Origin: Sulfurimonas sp.
GTDB lineage: Bacteria; Campylobacterota; Campylobacteria; Campylobacterales; Sulfurimonadaceae
Reading direction: 5' to 3'
DNA length: 9,270 bases
NCBI GenBank assembly: GCA_027011725.1
Contig: JALUZQ010000123.1
Coordinates: forward strand, 1-9,270
The notes beneath the pieces were generated by a model. That model was not told where the DNA came from. It saw nothing but the letters and a program-made list of their open reading frames with translations, and did not search any database. A program made the translations under genes and the position numbers. Positions 7,119 to 9,270 of this stretch are shown here, in pieces; the stretch's first letter is position 1, and each line of letters opens with the position of its first letter.

Positions 7119-7142
7119 AATACAATTTTATTTTGCTATAAT
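7113..7142 (+). promoter_or_regulatory. Probable sigma-70 promoter of thrC
   Basis: TATAAT (7137-7142) preceded by TTTTGC, matching the TTTTGnTATAAT pattern typical of epsilonproteobacterial sigma-70 promoters. The region upstream is T/A-rich, with TTTAAA at 7113-7118 (18-nt spacing) as a possible -35. Predicted start near 7149 gives a leader of about 23 nt with a weak AGAGA (7160-7164) before the ATG. Confidence 0.65.
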
Positions 7143-7171
7143 TTCGAAAATAAAAAAGCAGAGAATATAAT

Positions 7172-8644
7172 ATGAAATTTATCCAAACACGTGGTGTCGA
7201 TGCAAACAGAGCCCAAAAGGTAACTTTTTCTGAGGCTATTTTAAGTCCTATCGCATCTTTTGGCGGTCTGTATGTACCAGAAGAGCTTCCTCAGCTCGGA
7301 GAGGAGTTTTTAAACAAGCATTTGAACTCTTCGTATAAAGAGCTTGCAAAAGATATGCTTTCTCGTTTTGAGATAGATATTGATGACGCTGTCATAGATG
7401 AGGCGTTAAACCTCTATGACAAGTTTGATGATGCATCAAATCCTGTACCGGTTGTAAAAGTAAAGGAGAATCTCTACATCTCTGAGCTTTACCATGGACC
7501 AACCCGTGCCTTTAAAGATATGGCACTGCAACCTTTTGGTGTTGTACTCTCATCTATTGCACAAAGATTAAATGAGAACTACCTCATTTTGGCGGCTACA
7601 AGTGGAGACACCGGTCCAGCAGCGTTAGAGACTTTCAAAAATCGTGCAAATGTGAAAGTGGCTTGTATGTATCCTGATGGTGGTACGAGTGATGTGCAAC
7701 GTTTGCAGATGGTGACAGAAGATGCCCAAAATCTGAAAGTCATTGGTATTCACGGTGTTTTTGATGATGCACAAACAGCGCTCAAACGTCTTTTGGCATC
7801 AGAGAGCTTTAAAGAGGCACTTGCAAAAAAAGATACAAAACTCTCAGCAGCGAACTCCGTGAACTTTGGTCGTATCATTTTTCAAATTATCTATCACATT
7901 CACTCATACCTTGAACTTGTACGCCAAAACGGCATTACAATGGGTGAAAAAGTCTACCTTAATGTGCCAAGTGGAAACTTTGGAAATGCACTTGGTGGTT
8001 ACTACGCTTGGAAAATGGGACTGCCTGTTGAGAAGATCATCATCTCATCAAATGAGAACAATGTCCTTACAAAACTCATTCGTGATGGAAAGTATGACAT
8101 TAGAGATTGTGAAGTGGTGGGAACGACTTCTCCTGCGATGGATATTTTAAAATCTTCAAATGTTGAGAGAGTGCTCTTTGATCTCTTTGGTGAGAGCAGA
8201 ACAAAAGAGCTGATGCTTGATCTTGAGGCAAACAACGTGTATGAACTCACTGCCGATGAACTTGCCAAACTTCGCGAGTGTTTCGATGCAGACTTTTGTA
8301 CAGGCGAAGAGGGGAAAAGATACATCAAAGAGATCTTTGAGTCTGAGCACTACTTGATGGATCCACATACCGCTACATGTATGAAATCATATGAGACTTG
8401 CTCAAAACCTGAGATAAAAACTATCGCATACTCAACTGCAGAGTGGACGAAATTCTCTCCTGTCATTGCCAATGCACTGACGGGTGAAGAAGATACAAGA
8501 GACATTGATGCGCTGAAGTCTATCTCTAAAGTTGCCGGACTTCCTATTCCTGCTATGATTAACGAGCTTTTTACAAAAGAGATTGCTCAAAAGACCATAA
8601 TAGACAAAGAAGAAATAGAGTCTGAAATACTAAAGTTCTTGTAA
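7172..8644 (+). CDS. thrC: Threonine synthase ThrC
   Basis: PLP-dependent lyase that converts O-phospho-L-homoserine to L-threonine and phosphate, the last step of threonine biosynthesis. Seen (490 aa): the N-terminal threonine-synthase domain (MKFIQTRG at 1-8, GGLYVPEELP at 31-40), the PLP lysine motif HGPTRAFKD with Lys115, SGDTGPAA (144-151) which binds the cofactor phosphate, NSVNFGRI (228-235), PSGNFGNA (266-273), and a C-terminal TAEWTKFSP (422-430). Length and motifs match the long, E. coli-type ThrC family, not the shorter plant/archaeal-like class. ATG 7172 is the only sensible start: it lies just behind a strong promoter and begins with the conserved N-terminus. It appears to be a single-gene transcript, since a strong terminator overlaps its 3' end. 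No thrA or thrB is adjacent and no leader attenuator is seen. Confidence 0.97.
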   Translation: MKFIQTRGVDANRAQKVTFSEAILSPIASFGGLYVPEELPQLGEEFLNKHLNSSYKELAKDMLSRFEIDIDDAVIDEALNLYDKFDDASNPVPVVKVKENLYISELYHGPTRAFKDMALQPFGVVLSSIAQRLNENYLILAATSGDTGPAALETFKNRANVKVACMYPDGGTSDVQRLQMVTEDAQNLKVIGIHGVFDDAQTALKRLLASESFKEALAKKDTKLSAANSVNFGRIIFQIIYHIHSYLELVRQNGITMGEKVYLNVPSGNFGNALGGYYAWKMGLPVEKIIISSNENNVLTKLIRDGKYDIRDCEVVGTTSPAMDILKSSNVERVLFDLFGESRTKELMLDLEANNVYELTADELAKLRECFDADFCTGEEGKRYIKEIFESEHYLMDPHTATCMKSYETCSKPEIKTIAYSTAEWTKFSPVIANALTGEEDTRDIDALKSISKVAGLPIPAMINELFTKEIAQKTIIDKEEIESEILKFL

Positions 8645-8668
8645 CTTTAGTATTTTCTTCTTTTATTT
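8625..8668 (+). terminator. Intrinsic terminator overlapping the end of thrC
   Basis: Perfect 13-bp inverted repeat: AAATACTAAAGTT (8625-8637), loop CTTGT, AACTTTAGTATTT (8643-8655), followed by the T-rich run TTCTTCTTTTATTT. The stem includes the last codons of thrC, and its stop codon (8642-8644) sits at the loop/right-arm boundary. The stem is AT-rich but long. It lies between convergent genes; in the minus direction the stem is the same but no good T-run follows, so termination of the MORN gene from the other side would be weaker. Confidence 0.75.
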
Positions 8669-9270
8669 GAGACGCTCCTCAAGAGGTGCATCTTTTGGCA
8701 TAAGTCCATACTTTGCCAAGTCTACTTTTATTTCATCTGCTTTTTTCTTGAGTATTCTCTGTATAACAGGGTTTCTGTCCATTTTATAGTTCTCAGTTTT
8801 TACGACATTCCCTTTTTTGTCAAAGTATTTTTTGATGCCGACCTTATAGTTGTTTTTGTAAAAGACCTCTGAGGATTTATTTCCATACTGATCCCACTCC
8901 GTCATAACACCTTCGCGTTTTCCGTTGACATAGTTTACTTCTGAGCCTAATACACCGTTGTTGTAGTACATCTTTTGTATGCCGTCTTTTTGGCCGTTTA
9001 CAAAATTGACAACGAGTTTTTTATTTCCATTGTCATAATAGGAGGTGTAGAGTCCATTCTCTTTACCGTTTGTGAAGTTTACTTTTGATTTTATGGCACC
9101 GGTGTCCGTTAACCAGTAGGTCATACCGTTGCGTTTACAGTTCTTGTAGGTAGCTTTTTGGGTTTTGTCTTGAAGTGTATACTCTTGGGGATTTTTACAA
9201 ACAAGCGTTTTGGTTGTTGTCGCACTCAGCGAATTTGCTAAGAGCAAGATACTAGAGAGTAGCATGAAAG
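8663..9270 (-). CDS. Exported MORN_2/YwqK-type repeat protein (5' end probably outside window)
   Basis: Periplasmic or surface protein of unknown function. Seen, numbered from the ATG at 9265: a hydrophobic leader ending LANSLSA (cleavage near 15), two cysteines (23, 43) that could form a disulfide, then five imperfect repeats of about 23-24 residues between about 46 and 166 (GMTYWLTDTG, GLYTSYYDNG, GIQKMYYNNG, GVMTEWDQYG, GIKKYFDKKG), and a charged C-terminal tail. The repeat pattern, G-x-x-x-x-Y/W-x-x-x-G followed by NxVNGK, is the MORN_2 pattern seen in YwqK-like proteins, often labelled antitoxin without evidence. The leader from ATG 9265 has no positive charge before its hydrophobic core, the frame stays open to the window edge, and CTTTC upstream shows no ribosome site, so the true start is likely beyond 9270. 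Convergent with thrC. Confidence 0.8.
   Translation of the reverse strand, partial: FMLLSSILLLANSLSATTTKTLVCKNPQEYTLQDKTQKATYKNCKRNGMTYWLTDTGAIKSKVNFTNGKENGLYTSYYDNGNKKLVVNFVNGQKDGIQKMYYNNGVLGSEVNYVNGKREGVMTEWDQYGNKSSEVFYKNNYKVGIKKYFDKKGNVVKTENYKMDRNPVIQRILKKKADEIKVDLAKYGLMPKDAPLEERLK

Noticed and set aside
7866..8328. Open frames on both strands inside thrC (7866-8150 plus, 8002-8328 minus)
   Set aside because: Both are covered by conserved thrC coding sequence including PSGNFGNA; no independent signals.
8767..9130. DNA-level repeat or CRISPR-like array
   Set aside because: The periodicity is at the protein level (23-24 residues); the underlying bases are not repeated closely enough, and there are no constant repeats with unique spacers.
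8663..9270. Toxin-antitoxin role for the MORN repeat protein
   Set aside because: The label comes from YwqK-like naming only. The protein has an export signal and no toxin gene is visible next to it.

Overview
The window reads as an ordinary, tightly packed chromosomal segment of a member of the Campylobacterota (formerly Epsilonproteobacteria). The moderately AT-rich codon use and TTTTGnTATAAT-type promoter fit this. The strongest argument is gene order: an RluA-family pseudouridine synthase, an FN3 lipoprotein, trmB, ftsE, ftsX and an M23-like coiled-coil protein, next to a divergent rodA/mrdB. From memory this matches the Cj1275c-Cj1282 region of Campylobacter jejuni, and a similar set exists in Helicobacter pylori. 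The protein flavour suggests a free-living relative such as Sulfurimonas, but that is inference.

Layout. 1-490 (minus): 5' part of rodA/mrdB, cut by the window edge, with a TTG start. 491-543: divergent promoter region. 544-6712 (plus): six-gene operon of pseudouridine synthase, FlpA-like lipoprotein, TrmB, FtsE, FtsX and EnvC-like LytM protein. Every junction overlaps (about 53, 1, 8, 14 and 4 nt), so translational coupling is likely. 6709-7071 (minus): a SpoIIAA-like (STAS/SEC14-type) small protein whose stop codon overlaps that of the operon. 7072-7171: divergent promoter region. 7172-8644 (plus): thrC, ending inside a strong hairpin terminator. 8663 to the right edge (minus): an exported MORN-type repeat protein whose true start probably lies outside the window. 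No stretch over 300 bases lacks a gene. I saw no RNA gene, mobile element, CRISPR array or attachment site.

How the genes fit together. RodA polymerises peptidoglycan for elongation. FtsE, FtsX and the EnvC-like protein form the system that switches on cell-wall amidases at the division site; the LytM domain here has lost the usual zinc ligands, which points to an activator and not an enzyme. Two RNA-modification enzymes (rRNA/tRNA pseudouridine and tRNA m7G46) share the same transcript with an outer-membrane-type FN3 lipoprotein, so translation capacity and envelope remodelling appear to be co-expressed.

I found no undescribed multi-gene system. The points most worth a second look are the FlpA-like fibronectin-binding motif, the substituted PDPW motif in a TrmB carrying two long extra domains, the degenerate LytM domain encoded beside ftsEX, and the long overlap between the pseudouridine synthase and lipoprotein genes.
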